Shown piece after piece: positions 8,673 to 15,773 of a DNA stretch of 36,886 nt. The translations under genes were made by a program, and so were the position numbers. This stretch comes from an uncultured Flavobacteriales bacterium (GTDB lineage: Bacteria; Bacteroidota; Bacteroidia; Flavobacteriales; Crocinitomicaceae), in contig CAMLLB010000045.1 of NCBI GenBank assembly GCA_946480815.1, positions 1 to 36,886 of the forward strand, given 5' to 3'. The notes below the pieces were generated by a model that worked only from the letters and a program-made list of their open reading frames with translations, was not told the DNA's origin and did not search any database. Positions within the stretch are counted from its first letter, which is position 1. The number at the start of each line of letters is the position of its first letter.

Positions 8673-9989
8673 TTACTTGTCCGTAATGATTAATTTCCGG
8701 GTGAAGGTTTTGTTTTCTTCTGTCAGACGAATAAAATAGATTCCTGCCTGAAGATTTTCACGGGAAAGCGCGAAGCTTTGCCCTGAAATATTTTCGAAGT
8801 GTTTGACTGTTTCACCCAAAGAATTGTTTATTGTCAGTGCAGCATTCGTAAGTGGTTTGTCCGCATACAAAATGGCTTCCGAAGAAAAAGGATTCGGGAA
8901 GATGCTTATTTGATTGTCAGCCGTTATTCCAGGAACAGACACCGTAGACGGATCCAGCTTATAAACCCCTTCCAGGTTCCCGGAATGATCGCGGGTAAGG
9001 ATGCATAAAACGGAATTGTACATCACCATGCTGATTACCTGCTTATCTTCATTCGGAAAAGTTTCCTTTACCCATTCCGTCCAGTTTGAACCTTTGTCAA
9101 GACTTCTGAAAATGCGAAGTGTGTCATTCGTCCCATTTACCGCACCGGCCGCATAGAGTGTATTCGGATTGTTTTCATCATACACAATGGAATAAATGTA
9201 TTCGTAATGCGGAGTTGTGAAGACATCAGACCAGGTAAGGCCTTTGTCGGCAGAGCGGCTGATCTTACCTTCCTTACCAATAAAAATAGTGTCGGCATTG
9301 GTTGGGTGAAATGCAATACCATTTACCGCGTTATTGGATTCCACTGCCGAAACGCCCCAGTTTGTTCCCGAATCCAGGGAGTAAGCCAAATACGAATCAA
9401 AAAGAGACAATTCTCCTCCTGAGTAGATATACGCACTGTTTAATGGATGGTACCGAAGCACGCTTGGCTGGTAAACCGAATAACCCCAGGTTAAATAAAT
9501 GGGATCCCAACTCCCGGAAAAATCAGTGGAACGGGCCACACATGATCCGCTCATGGCGATCAGTTCCTGGTGATTGTTTGGATTTACATCGATCCTGGAA
9601 CCTGATTGAAAATCGATTCCTGTACTGCCGAAACCATTGGTAGCATTTACAAATGAATTTCCATTGTTTACGGAAATAAAAACGGTATTCCCCTCAGTAC
9701 TATCCACCACACAAATCATGGAGTCCTGACCGATGAGTACAAAATCATTTATTTTCATTCCCTGCAACCCGGCAGAAATCCACAAGGTATCATTGGACAT
9801 GACCGGTTTTTTGAACAAGCCGTTTTGCGTTGGCACATATAGGGTATCCTGCTTTAGTTTGATCAGCGCATTTGTAGCCGTAGTCAGCTTTTGGGCCGGT
9901 CTCCCCATATAGATTAACTGGCCGTGAACGTTCCCTGCAAGGAGCAAGAACAACAGAAACATGTATTTTCGATCGATTTTCATCTTCAT
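8673..9989 (-). CDS. T9SS-exported BNR-repeat protein
   Basis: A 438-residue protein if started at the ATG at 9989; this gives MKMKIDRKYMFLLFLLLAGN, a signal peptide ending VHGQ, whereas the longer frame from 10019 puts ten polar residues in front of it. A third ATG at 9983 is also possible. Asp-box-like repeats appear as SVNNGNSF, SLDSGTNW, SADKGLTW and SLDKGSNW over residues about 110-335, typical of a six- or seven-bladed propeller. Residues about 360-438 (ISIFPNPFSSEAIL to TRKLIITDK) are a type A T9SS sorting domain. It is convergent with the 825-aa propeller protein and looks like a smaller relative of it. No enzymatic signature is visible; export to the surface or medium is well supported, the function is not. 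Confidence 0.87.
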   Translation of the reverse strand: MKMKIDRKYMFLLFLLLAGNVHGQLIYMGRPAQKLTTATNALIKLKQDTLYVPTQNGLFKKPVMSNDTLWISAGLQGMKINDFVLIGQDSMICVVDSTEGNTVFISVNNGNSFVNATNGFGSTGIDFQSGSRIDVNPNNHQELIAMSGSCVARSTDFSGSWDPIYLTWGYSVYQPSVLRYHPLNSAYIYSGGELSLFDSYLAYSLDSGTNWGVSAVESNNAVNGIAFHPTNADTIFIGKEGKISRSADKGLTWSDVFTTPHYEYIYSIVYDENNPNTLYAAGAVNGTNDTLRIFRSLDKGSNWTEWVKETFPNEDKQVISMVMYNSVLCILTRDHSGNLEGVYKLDPSTVSVPGITADNQISIFPNPFSSEAILYADKPLTNAALTINNSLGETVKHFENISGQSFALSRENLQAGIYFIRLTEENKTFTRKLIITDK

Positions 9990-10073
9990 TGGTATTTGAT
10001 GTGATATCCTATATACCACTCAAATATTCAAAGGTTGCTTGTGTTTTTGCTTTTCGGCAGAATGCTGAATTAT

Positions 10074-10610
10074 TCAATAACAAAACAATATCAGATCCTG
10101 TTCATGGTCCATGGCAATTTGTACCCAATCTATGAACTGATTTTTCTGCTCATCTGAATACGAACTATTGTCAATTTTCAGTTTGGCATTTTCAAGCTGA
10201 TGATTTTCAATGGTAAACACCAGTGGATTGGCTTCGGGAGCAGGAAGACGGACCAACGGATCCATTCCCAAAAAGTACATCCGAAATTCATCGTAGTCAT
10301 ATAAATCCGCAAGGGAAGTATGCTGCCAGGTATCAGCAGGTAATTCTTTCCCGAAGCCGTTACAAAGCAATTCTACTACATACCAGTGTTTTGCTGTGTC
10401 CGGGATGTCTGCAAACGGTTTTCCGTCGAGGAAATCTTTCAAAATAGTTTCGGCATCTAGCCAACCCCATTTAAGCGGAAGATCATTATCCAGTGAACTG
10501 CAATAAGTTTTTGAGCTTGTAAGGATCTTTTCTTTCAGATCATCTGAGAAAGTACCTCTTGCCTGACGAATTTTCTCTAATTGAATGCGATAAAGATTTA
10601 CTTGTTTCAT
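10074..10610 (-). CDS. Conserved hypothetical cytoplasmic protein
   Basis: A 178-residue protein beginning MKQVNLYRIQLEKIRQARGT, without signal peptide or membrane helix. It is rich in Trp, Asp and Leu (KWGWLDAETILKDFLDG, TAKHWYVVELLCNGFG, DYDEFRMYFLGMDP) and ends with a helical segment QKNQFIDWVQIAMDHEQDLI. The overall look is of an immunity-type or SMI1-like small globular protein, and it reminds me of an uncharacterised family (possibly DUF7691), but I cannot confirm either. No toxin-like partner is visible next to it: upstream is an SDR gene 93 bp away, downstream the BNR protein. It seems to be transcribed alone. Confidence 0.7.
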   Translation of the reverse strand: MKQVNLYRIQLEKIRQARGTFSDDLKEKILTSSKTYCSSLDNDLPLKWGWLDAETILKDFLDGKPFADIPDTAKHWYVVELLCNGFGKELPADTWQHTSLADLYDYDEFRMYFLGMDPLVRLPAPEANPLVFTIENHQLENAKLKIDNSSYSDEQKNQFIDWVQIAMDHEQDLILFCY

Positions 10611-10702
10611 TAGATTTAAGTTTTAGGTAACGATAGATTTATTGCGTCTAAAATAATCATTTTGGAATAGAATCCGAATACAAGCAAATACTCACTCTGC
10701 TC

Positions 10703-11503
10703 CTAGATCTTTTGCATCAATGGTTTGATCTGCAGGCTCACGATACTGCAACGCTTGGGTTGTGAAAGGCAAAAAAGGATCGCTCCGGCGATGTCTTTGG
10801 CTTCAAGCATCTCTTTATCCTCTACCTTTTTTTTAAGTTCTTCCCCGGAACCTTTCTGCATATCGGTAAGCACAGCTCCGGGTTCGATCAGTGTCACCTG
10901 GATATTGTGCGGATTCAATTCTTTGCGCAAGGATGACGAAAATCCACGGATTGCAGCTTTAGCGGCTACATACATAGAACTTCCACCCTCTCTTGCTTCG
11001 GCACTCATGGACCCGATATTAACAATGTGTCCGCCGCCAATTTTTTTCATGCGTGTTGCAGCTTCATGTGCGCACATGAGATACCCGTCTACATCTGTAC
11101 TTAAAAGGTACTCACGGTCTTCGTGACTTCCTTCCAAAACGCTCCCATACCCGATCGCGGCATTGTTGATCAGTACATCTATTGACCCGAATTCTTCGTC
11201 AAACCGTTTGAATACAGTTACCACGTCTTCTATATCGGACACATCAGCAGCTATCCCGATAAACCTGTTGGTCCCTTTTTTTCGTGGTTCTTTCAAGGTC
11301 TTATCCAGTTCTTCCAGAGCTTCATCAAGTTCTTCCCTGTGCCTGCCGAAAATCATCACACGGGCTCCCATAGAAGCCAATAAAACTGCGGTTGCCCGTC
11401 CAATTCCTGTAGTTCCTCCTGTGATGAGGATATTTTTGTCTTTTACCGTTACCGGTAAGTAATTTGCCAGCTTTTCCATACTATTCACTTCTCTGTTTTC
11501 CAT
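10703..11503 (-). CDS. Short-chain dehydrogenase/reductase (SDR)
   Basis: A 266-residue classical SDR. The cofactor motif TGGTTGIG sits near residue 29, NNAAIG near 112, the catalytic Ser in NIGSMSAEAR near 163, and the YVAAK catalytic Tyr-Lys pair near 177. After the catalytic helix comes IEPGAV, as in many NAD(P)-dependent alcohol or ketone reductases. The residues after the first beta strand (IFGRHREE) contain an Arg, which favours NADP(H). There is no export signal, so it acts in the cytoplasm. The last 30 residues (ILFCLSQPKRCSIVSLQIKPL) match the usual SDR tail. It is about 80 bp downstream of the VOC gene and may be read through with it, although no promoter is evident. The substrate cannot be predicted. 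Confidence 0.9.
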   Translation of the reverse strand: MENREVNSMEKLANYLPVTVKDKNILITGGTTGIGRATAVLLASMGARVMIFGRHREELDEALEELDKTLKEPRKKGTNRFIGIAADVSDIEDVVTVFKRFDEEFGSIDVLINNAAIGYGSVLEGSHEDREYLLSTDVDGYLMCAHEAATRMKKIGGGHIVNIGSMSAEAREGGSSMYVAAKAAIRGFSSSLRKELNPHNIQVTLIEPGAVLTDMQKGSGEELKKKVEDKEMLEAKDIAGAILFCLSQPKRCSIVSLQIKPLMQKI

Positions 11504-11582
11504 AGAAAAATAAGAATAGCAGCATACTAAAACTTACAAAATCCTGCCTGTGATTTGTAAAATTCTTGGGCTGAAAATCACT

Positions 11583-12050
11583 TTAAAAATCAGCAATGAT
11601 CAGTTTCTTCATTCCCATCATTTTTTTGAATGCCCCTGGTTTTTTGCTGAGTTCTTCCCAATTGTCGGGACATACCTGCCAGCTTAAACCGTATTTGTCC
11701 TTTAGCCAGCCACAAACACTTTCTTCTCCACCGTTTGCTGTGAGTGCATTCCAGTAGTAGTCAATTTCCGTTTGGTCTTTACAGGATATCATCAGTGAAA
11801 TTGCTTCGGTAAATTTGAATAAAGGCCCTGCATTGATACCTATAAAACGCATCCCTAAAATCTCAAACTCTACCGTAAGCACCTTACCGGCAAAATCTTT
11901 CTGAAAATCGGCAAGCCCTTCCGCTTCTGTCATTGGATAGTAAGTTGTATTAATCATTTTCCCGTCTTTGAAAATTGACAGGTAGTATTCGGCAGCTTCT
12001 TTTGCATTGCCGTCAAACCAGAGATTTGGAATTATTTTTTGTGTTTTCAT
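11583..12050 (-). CDS. VOC-superfamily (PhnB-like) protein
   Basis: A 155-residue protein of the vicinal-oxygen-chelate fold, PhnB/3-demethylubiquinone-methyltransferase-like subgroup: it opens [20 protein letters not shown], has the central [16 protein letters not shown], and ends in the family tail [19 protein letters not shown]. Two beta-alpha-beta-beta-beta halves can be traced. In this subgroup most metal ligands are lost and many members are of unknown function, so I do not assign an enzyme activity. Its start overlaps the stop of the SRPBCC gene by 4 bp, so the two are translationally coupled in an ArsR-SRPBCC-VOC operon, an arrangement common in Bacteroidota. Confidence 0.88.
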   Translation of the reverse strand: MKTQKIIPNLWFDGNAKEAAEYYLSIFKDGKMINTTYYPMTEAEGLADFQKDFAGKVLTVEFEILGMRFIGINAGPLFKFTEAISLMISCKDQTEIDYYWNALTANGGEESVCGWLKDKYGLSWQVCPDNWEELSKKPGAFKKMMGMKKLIIADF

Positions 12051-12550
12051 AATCCTATTTTTTTTAAGCTTGATAATAAATTGTCGAGTTCGTTCAGGGT
12101 CATTGTAAATCCGCCCTCGAAGCCCATTTCAATCATTTGCTCCATGCGCTCCAGCGATTCATTGTAAATAGAAATATTCACAGTTGTCATTCCGTTTTCT
12201 TCACTGAAATTTAAATCCCAATCAGAACCGGGCAAGTTCGGATTTGCATTTTCGTCCGCAAAGGCATTCAGGTATTTGAAATTCGTTTTCGGATTAATGG
12301 CTGTATATTGCTGAATTGCCCAATGCTTTTGTCCTTCGGGGCTTACCATGGCATAAAACCGGTGTCCGCCAACTTTGAAGTCCATCACCTTTGTTTCGGA
12401 TGCAAAGGGTTTCGGTGCCCACCATTGATCCAGAATTTCCTTTTTTGTAAATGCATCCCACACCAGGTCAAGTCCTGCATCAAATTGTTTGTTTACAAAT
12501 ACGGTTTTCGTTGCTTTGTCAACGATAAAATCAAATAATAAATTTTCCAT
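12047..12550 (-). CDS. SRPBCC (AHSA1-like) ligand-binding domain protein
   Basis: A 167-residue START/SRPBCC protein of the Aha1 C-terminal-like (AHSA1) family. The signature is visible: [19 protein letters not shown] at the first strand and helix, then DQWWAPKPF, a beta sheet with [26 protein letters not shown] and a long C-terminal helix [20 protein letters not shown]. These proteins form a hydrophobic cavity for an unknown small ligand. It lies between the ArsR regulator (71 bp upstream) and the VOC gene (4-bp overlap), so it is probably controlled by that regulator. A paralogue-like SRPBCC gene is at 18707-19165. Fold assignment is firm; ligand unknown. Confidence 0.9.
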   Translation of the reverse strand: MENLLFDFIVDKATKTVFVNKQFDAGLDLVWDAFTKKEILDQWWAPKPFASETKVMDFKVGGHRFYAMVSPEGQKHWAIQQYTAINPKTNFKYLNAFADENANPNLPGSDWDLNFSEENGMTTVNISIYNESLERMEQMIEMGFEGGFTMTLNELDNLLSSLKKIGL

Positions 12551-12621
12551 TTTTTTTAGTTTTAGATCCTGTCCGGCACATGCAGGACCGGAGTTGTTCT
12601 TATAGTAGTCCGGAATGGACT

Positions 12622-12936
12622 TTACTGTTTCTTCATTTTTGCCAATACATCATCCAATTGATCGAAGCGGCTTTCCCAGATCTTCCGGTATTGCTCCAGC
12701 CATTGATCTATTTCTTTCATTTTCCGGATCTCAAGCGAGTAGTAAATTTCCCTGCCCTCCTGCTTTTGTGAGACCAGCTCACATTCAGTGAGAATACGTA
12801 AATGTTTGGAAACTGCCTGCCGTGTCGTGTCAAAATGCTCGGCGATAGCATTAGGCGTCATTGCCTGCAATGCAATAAGTGCAATAATTGCTCTCCTGGT
12901 TGGGTCTGCGATTGCCTGAAAAACATCTCTTCTCAT
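12622..12936 (-). CDS. ArsR-family winged-helix repressor
   Basis: A 104-residue regulator if started at the ATG at 12936 ([20 protein letters not shown]). The longer frame from 12981 would overlap the promoter elements, so I reject that start. The winged helix is plain: [15 protein letters not shown], the recognition helix [19 protein letters not shown], and the wing [12 protein letters not shown], followed by a C-terminal helix [19 protein letters not shown]. There is no cysteine-based metal site (no CVC motif), so it is of the SRPBCC-linked ArsR subtype rather than an arsenic sensor. It heads an operon with the SRPBCC and VOC genes. An 18-bp near-palindrome overlapping its -7 element is the likely autoregulatory operator. 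Confidence 0.92.
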   Translation of the reverse strand: MRRDVFQAIADPTRRAIIALIALQAMTPNAIAEHFDTTRQAVSKHLRILTECELVSQKQEGREIYYSLEIRKMKEIDQWLEQYRKIWESRFDQLDDVLAKMKKQ

Positions 12937-12963
12937 GTTGTTGCTATTTATGAAACCATTTGA

Positions 12964-12981
12964 TTGCAAATATATATGCAA
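12964..12981. promoter_or_regulatory. Predicted ArsR operator (18-bp near-palindrome)
   Basis: TTGCAAATA-TATATGCAA is symmetrical except for one position, AT-rich in the middle and G/C at the ends, like ArsR/SmtB-type operators. It covers the -7 element, so bound repressor would block initiation. A further 7-bp inverted repeat, GAAACCA (12952-12958) and TGGTTTC (12987-12993), surrounds it. Confidence 0.65.
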
Positions 12982-12998
12982 CTTTTTGGTTTCGCAAA
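12967..12998 (-). promoter_or_regulatory. Promoter of the arsR-SRPBCC-VOC operon
   Basis: On the minus strand TTTG (12998-12995) and TATATTTG (12974-12967) are separated by 20 bp, an exact match to the Bacteroidota TTTG / TAnnTTTG promoter. Transcription would begin near 12961, about 25 nt before the ATG at 12936. Confidence 0.7.
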
Positions 12999-13147
12999 TT
13001 TATTTTCATTTTTTTTGATGGAATGAGAGTTGGAAGGATTAAGATTCTCTCTAAAGACCGGATTCCTGTTTTATTTCATACTACAAATACACGCAATTGG
13101 CATGTCCTGCTTTGAATAGCTCTTTTGTGAACAGTTATTTTGTTTTT

Positions 13148-13435
13148 TCATTCTATGAAAGCCGCAAAGCCTTCGTCATATCTGCTGGGAATTACTTCGG
13201 TTATATCATAATCCGCAATACCGTTCTGATAAAACGGATCTTCTTTGATCATGTCAGCCAATGTTTCTTTGTCTACGTTGCGAACTAAAATAACACCACC
13301 TGTTCTTGGATTTTTTCTTCCGGAGAAAATAATTTTTTTATCTGCGTAGTATTTGTCCAGGAATTGGATGTGTGGCTCAATGAATTTTTCTACTTCACTG
13401 ATCTCTTTTTTGTAGGATAACGAAACTATAAACAT
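13148..13435 (-). CDS. YCII-domain protein
   Basis: A 95-residue ferredoxin-like protein of the YCII/YciI family: MFIVSLSYKKEISEVEKFIEPH opens the fold, FLDKYYADKKIIFSGRKNPRTGGVIL carries the conserved Ser-Gly/Gly-Gly turns, and EDPFYQNGIADYDITEVIP is the family's EDPF motif. His22 and the Asp in EDPF correspond to the His-Asp pair proposed as the active site of the family. It is cytoplasmic. It appears monocistronic, about 165 bp from the arsR start. Substrate unknown; family members may act in chlorinated aromatic breakdown, but many are orphans. Confidence 0.88.
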   Translation of the reverse strand: MFIVSLSYKKEISEVEKFIEPHIQFLDKYYADKKIIFSGRKNPRTGGVILVRNVDKETLADMIKEDPFYQNGIADYDITEVIPSRYDEGFAAFIE

Positions 13436-13550
13436 GAATTCCCGCTTTACTATTTATGTTGTGACCTGCTTGTCAATTGTTTCAACTCATTAAAGGTAAC
13501 TATCCATTTTCAGGATGCATTGTTTTGTTGGGGAAAACTGCGCAAAAAGA

Positions 13551-13579
13551 AAAAGTCCAACGCGGTGCGCTGGACTTTA
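13551..13579 (-). terminator. Rho-independent terminator of the Cys-rich/MerT-like operon
   Basis: On the minus strand AAAGTCCA and TGGACTTT (13571-13578 and 13552-13559) form an 8-bp stem that continues with CGC/GCG after one mismatch, and it is followed by TTTCTTTTTG. It lies 85 bp beyond the stop of the MerT-like gene. Confidence 0.78.
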
Positions 13580-13663
13580 ATTGGTAATCCCCGAATGAGG
13601 GAATTTCAACATATCCCCTGAAAAGAACGGGCACTTATCTGCCTACAATAGGTTCCGAATATG

Positions 13664-14161
13664 CTATTCACAGCCACTTTCAGAACATTCACCTGTACTT
13701 GAACAAGACGGCGAAGCTGTGGAACATTCTGTTTGTTCCGATTTTGCCTGTTCGTTTGTTGCAGCACTGTATTTCGCGTATTCGAAATAACTTAAAAAGC
13801 TTAAACTGATTACCAGTCCGATCCAAAAGATGGCTTTAGACAGTTTCACTTTACGTTTTTCTTTGTCCGTTGGAGCACACTCGCATGAATTTCCTGTATT
13901 GCAGCTAGTAAACTTTGGGATTACATAGAGCGAATAGTAAGAAATGGTAAATGAAACCGCACTTATTGCAATAAATAATGGTTCAAGCACGCTCATAACC
14001 GGAGAATTAGCGATCGTGGCCGAAGACACTCCGAATAAGGATGCTACCGGACTTGCGCAAACTCCTACACAAGCTCCGCTTTTGCAACATGCCAGTAAAA
14101 TCGGGGCAGATGAAGTCACACCACCGGTAATGGTTGTCCAAATGGTTCTTTTCGCCTTCAT
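13664..14161 (-). CDS. MerT-like cysteine-rich membrane protein
   Basis: A 165-residue inner-membrane protein with hydrophobic segments at about residues 14-50, 56-82 and 108-128. Vicinal Cys25-Cys26 in ILLACCKSGACVGVC resembles the metal-binding cysteine pair in the first helix of the mercury transporter MerT. Further cysteines are in the loop CNTGNSCECAP (87, 93, 95) and a hydrophilic tail with Cys146, 153, 159 and 164, 11 in total. There is no MerP-type GMTCxxC domain and no mercuric reductase nearby, so mercury specificity is not established. It begins 3 bp after the secreted Cys-rich gene and shares its promoter. The likely role is transport of a thiophilic metal across the inner membrane; the direction is unknown. 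Confidence 0.72.
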   Translation of the reverse strand: MKAKRTIWTTITGGVTSSAPILLACCKSGACVGVCASPVASLFGVSSATIANSPVMSVLEPLFIAISAVSFTISYYSLYVIPKFTSCNTGNSCECAPTDKEKRKVKLSKAIFWIGLVISLSFLSYFEYAKYSAATNEQAKSEQTECSTASPSCSSTGECSESGCE

Positions 14162-14164
14162 TTA

Positions 14165-14395
14165 TTAGTGTGTTGTAGTCTGAGGGGATTTACATTCTGC
14201 CTTACATTTTTTATTTTTTGAGTCGCATGAAGCCCCGGTACATTTTTCACACGCTTTGTCTTTGCATTTTCCTTTGGAACATTCCTTTTTTGTGCACTTC
14301 TTTTCGCAATTCGGAGGACATTGATTTGGTTCCTGAGCAATGGTTGAAAGAGCCACAAACAGCACAGCTGCTGATGATAAAATTATTTTTTTCAT
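14165..14395 (-). CDS. Secreted metallothionein-like cysteine/lysine-rich small protein
   Basis: A 76-residue protein starting at the ATG at 14395: MKKIILSSAAVLFVALSTIA is a signal peptide ending at AQ. A longer frame from 14440 would lie across the promoter and is unlikely. The mature part, about 55 residues, holds 10 cysteines spaced 3-7 apart (QC, NC, KKC, KEC, KC, AC, KC, SC, KKC, EC) among many lysines and few hydrophobic residues, so it cannot form a normal globular core. Such composition is that of a metallothionein-like metal chelator, but with a signal peptide it would act in the periplasm or outside. It is the first gene of an operon with the MerT-like protein and is divergent from a two-component system. 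No homologous named family comes to mind. Confidence 0.78.
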   Translation of the reverse strand: MKKIILSSAAVLFVALSTIAQEPNQCPPNCEKKCTKKECSKGKCKDKACEKCTGASCDSKNKKCKAECKSPQTTTH

Positions 14396-14415
14396 GTGTA
14401 CGATATTAGTTGCAC

Positions 14416-14423
14416 CAAAACTA
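14416..14423 (-). promoter_or_regulatory. -7 element for the Cys-rich/MerT-like operon
   Basis: TAGTTTTG on the minus strand is an exact TAnnTTTG. The start site would be near 14410, 15 nt before the ATG at 14395. No TTG sits at the -33 position; the tandem GTTA array begins 22 bp upstream, consistent with activator dependence. Confidence 0.6.
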
Positions 14424-14445
14424 TCAAGTACCTTCTGCATACGGT

Positions 14446-14482
14446 GTTAGTCACTCGTTATTGTCGTGTTAATGACTTGTTA
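14446..14482. promoter_or_regulatory. Predicted OmpR-family operator: four GTTA repeats at 11-bp steps
   Basis: GTTA occurs at 14446, 14457, 14468 and 14479, each exactly 11 bp after the last; the preceding base is T, C, T, T. The 15-mers starting at 14446 and 14468 agree at 12 of 15 positions. Direct repeats with an 11-bp period are the known binding geometry of OmpR/PhoB-type regulators (head-to-tail dimers). The array lies between the two divergent -7 elements and next to an OmpR-type regulator gene. Confidence 0.75.
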
Positions 14483-14509
14483 ACAGCAGGGACCAGTAGT
14501 ATTTTAGCC

Positions 14510-14517
14510 TACTTTTG
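14510..14517 (+). promoter_or_regulatory. -7 element for the histidine kinase/response regulator operon
   Basis: TACTTTTG is an exact TAnnTTTG, only 5 nt before the kinase ATG at 14523, so the transcript is probably leaderless or nearly so. No -33 TTG is at the usual distance; the GTTA array ends 27 bp upstream. Confidence 0.55.
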
Positions 14518-14522
14518 ACTTT

Positions 14523-15773
14523 ATGAAACAGCATACCAGGACATTCCTTCTTCCAACATTGGCCCTTCTTGCGCTATTGGTTATACAGGTTGTATGGATA
14601 TTTCAACTGGTGGCCAGCAAGGAACGCATATTCAATGAAAAAGCAAATATGGCGATTTCGGGAACTGTGAATGCCTTAAACAATGATACGGAACTGTGTT
14701 CCAATATGGAAGGCGTGTGCCGGGGTGAAGTGATGCAAAATTGTCCTTTGCGTTTATCGCGGACAGACGAACGAAAGATCGATTCTGTATTGAAACAGCA
14801 ATTGGAGTATTACCAGTTAAAAACCAACTACTCCCTGATCATTTCAAAAAATGGGAAAACCATTTCCAAGACTAAACTCAGCGGCAACGCCAACACTAAA
14901 TACATTAAAAAACTTCCTGTTAACGGTGGAAGGGATGAAATTGAATTTCAGTTGTCCCTGCCCGGAAAATACAGTTATATCACCAAAGAGATCGGGTTGC
15001 TCTTTTTAGCTTCCATTGCACTGATCGTTCTCATTTCCATTTTCTACATGAAAACAATCATTTCTTACAGAAAAGAAAAATTGCTTTCCCAGCGAACTGC
15101 CGATTTTCTGAATACCATTACTCACGAATTTAATACTCCATTGACCAACATCGGACTGGCCTCCAAAATGTTGCGAAAAACCGGGACTTCCGATCCTGAG
15201 AAAGCAGAAACATACTTTGAGATCATCCGGAGTGAAAACGAAAAGTTGAAATCTCAGGTCGCTGACATCTTAAATTTGGCTGCCCTGGAAAAAGGCGAGT
15301 TCCATCTTAACAAAGAAACCATCAACATACACGATCTTTTAAATGAACGCATAAACTGTTTCCGTATACGGTTGGAAAATTTGAAGTTCGCTGTTCACCT
15401 GAATTTATCTGCTGCAAACAGTATGATCTCCGGGGACGCCGTCTTGCTTTCGAACGCTATTAATAATTTGATCGATAACGCCCTGAAGTATTCACCGGAC
15501 ACGCGTGAACTGACCATTACCACGTCTAACCAGGCGGATAAGATCTGCATTGAATTTTCAGATAAAGGCATCGGAATAGCTCCTGAGAACCATCCGTTGA
15601 TATTCACGAATTATTTTCGGGTGAACACCGGAAACGTTCATAACGTAAAGGGATTTGGGATCGGACTGGCGTACGTGCAAAAAGTCATTGAGCTGCATCA
15701 GGGCAAAATACACGTTAAAAGTGAGTTGGGCCATGGCACCACATTCATTCTTGTTTTACCGGATTTGAAATGA
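14523..15773 (+). CDS. Sensor histidine kinase with cysteine-bearing periplasmic domain
   Basis: A 416-residue membrane kinase. Transmembrane helices lie at about residues 8-30 and 157-177. The periplasmic domain between them carries Cys59, Cys66 and Cys74 (ELCSNMEGVCRGEVMQNCP), a plausible metal or thiol-redox sensor. The cytoplasmic part has the H-box FLNTITHEFNTPLTNI with His201, the N-box NNLIDNALKYSP, G1 FSDKGIGIAPE and G2 FGIGLAYV; it ends TTFILVLPDLK. His is followed by EFNTPL, the common HEF(K/N)TPL variant of Bacteroidota. The regulator gene overlaps its stop by 4 bp. Divergent placement from the Cys-rich/MerT-like operon across a tandem-repeat operator suggests that it controls that operon. 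The stimulus is inferred only. Confidence 0.92.
   Translation: MKQHTRTFLLPTLALLALLVIQVVWIFQLVASKERIFNEKANMAISGTVNALNNDTELCSNMEGVCRGEVMQNCPLRLSRTDERKIDSVLKQQLEYYQLKTNYSLIISKNGKTISKTKLSGNANTKYIKKLPVNGGRDEIEFQLSLPGKYSYITKEIGLLFLASIALIVLISIFYMKTIISYRKEKLLSQRTADFLNTITHEFNTPLTNIGLASKMLRKTGTSDPEKAETYFEIIRSENEKLKSQVADILNLAALEKGEFHLNKETINIHDLLNERINCFRIRLENLKFAVHLNLSAANSMISGDAVLLSNAINNLIDNALKYSPDTRELTITTSNQADKICIEFSDKGIGIAPENHPLIFTNYFRVNTGNVHNVKGFGIGLAYVQKVIELHQGKIHVKSELGHGTTFILVLPDLK

Noticed and set aside
9302..9643. 113-codon plus-strand frame inside the BNR protein
   Set aside because: It is an antisense shadow of a clear T9SS cargo gene.
10055..10063. CGGCAGAAT, the reverse complement of part of the 17-mer at 5791 and 8589
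   Set aside because: Only 9 bases match and no hairpin accompanies it; chance is the simpler explanation.
12567..12592. Interlocking short hairpins (TCCTG/CAGGA and TCCGG/CCGGA) between arsR and the SRPBCC gene
   Set aside because: Five-base stems with no T-tract, within an operon; too weak to call a terminator or attenuator.
12937..12981. Longer N-terminus of the ArsR regulator
   Set aside because: It would overlap the promoter and operator; the ATG at 12936 starts exactly at the family's conserved N-terminus.
14396..14440. Longer N-terminus (15 extra residues) of the Cys-rich peptide
   Set aside because: It would put the signal peptide inside the protein and cover the TAGTTTTG box at 14416-14423.
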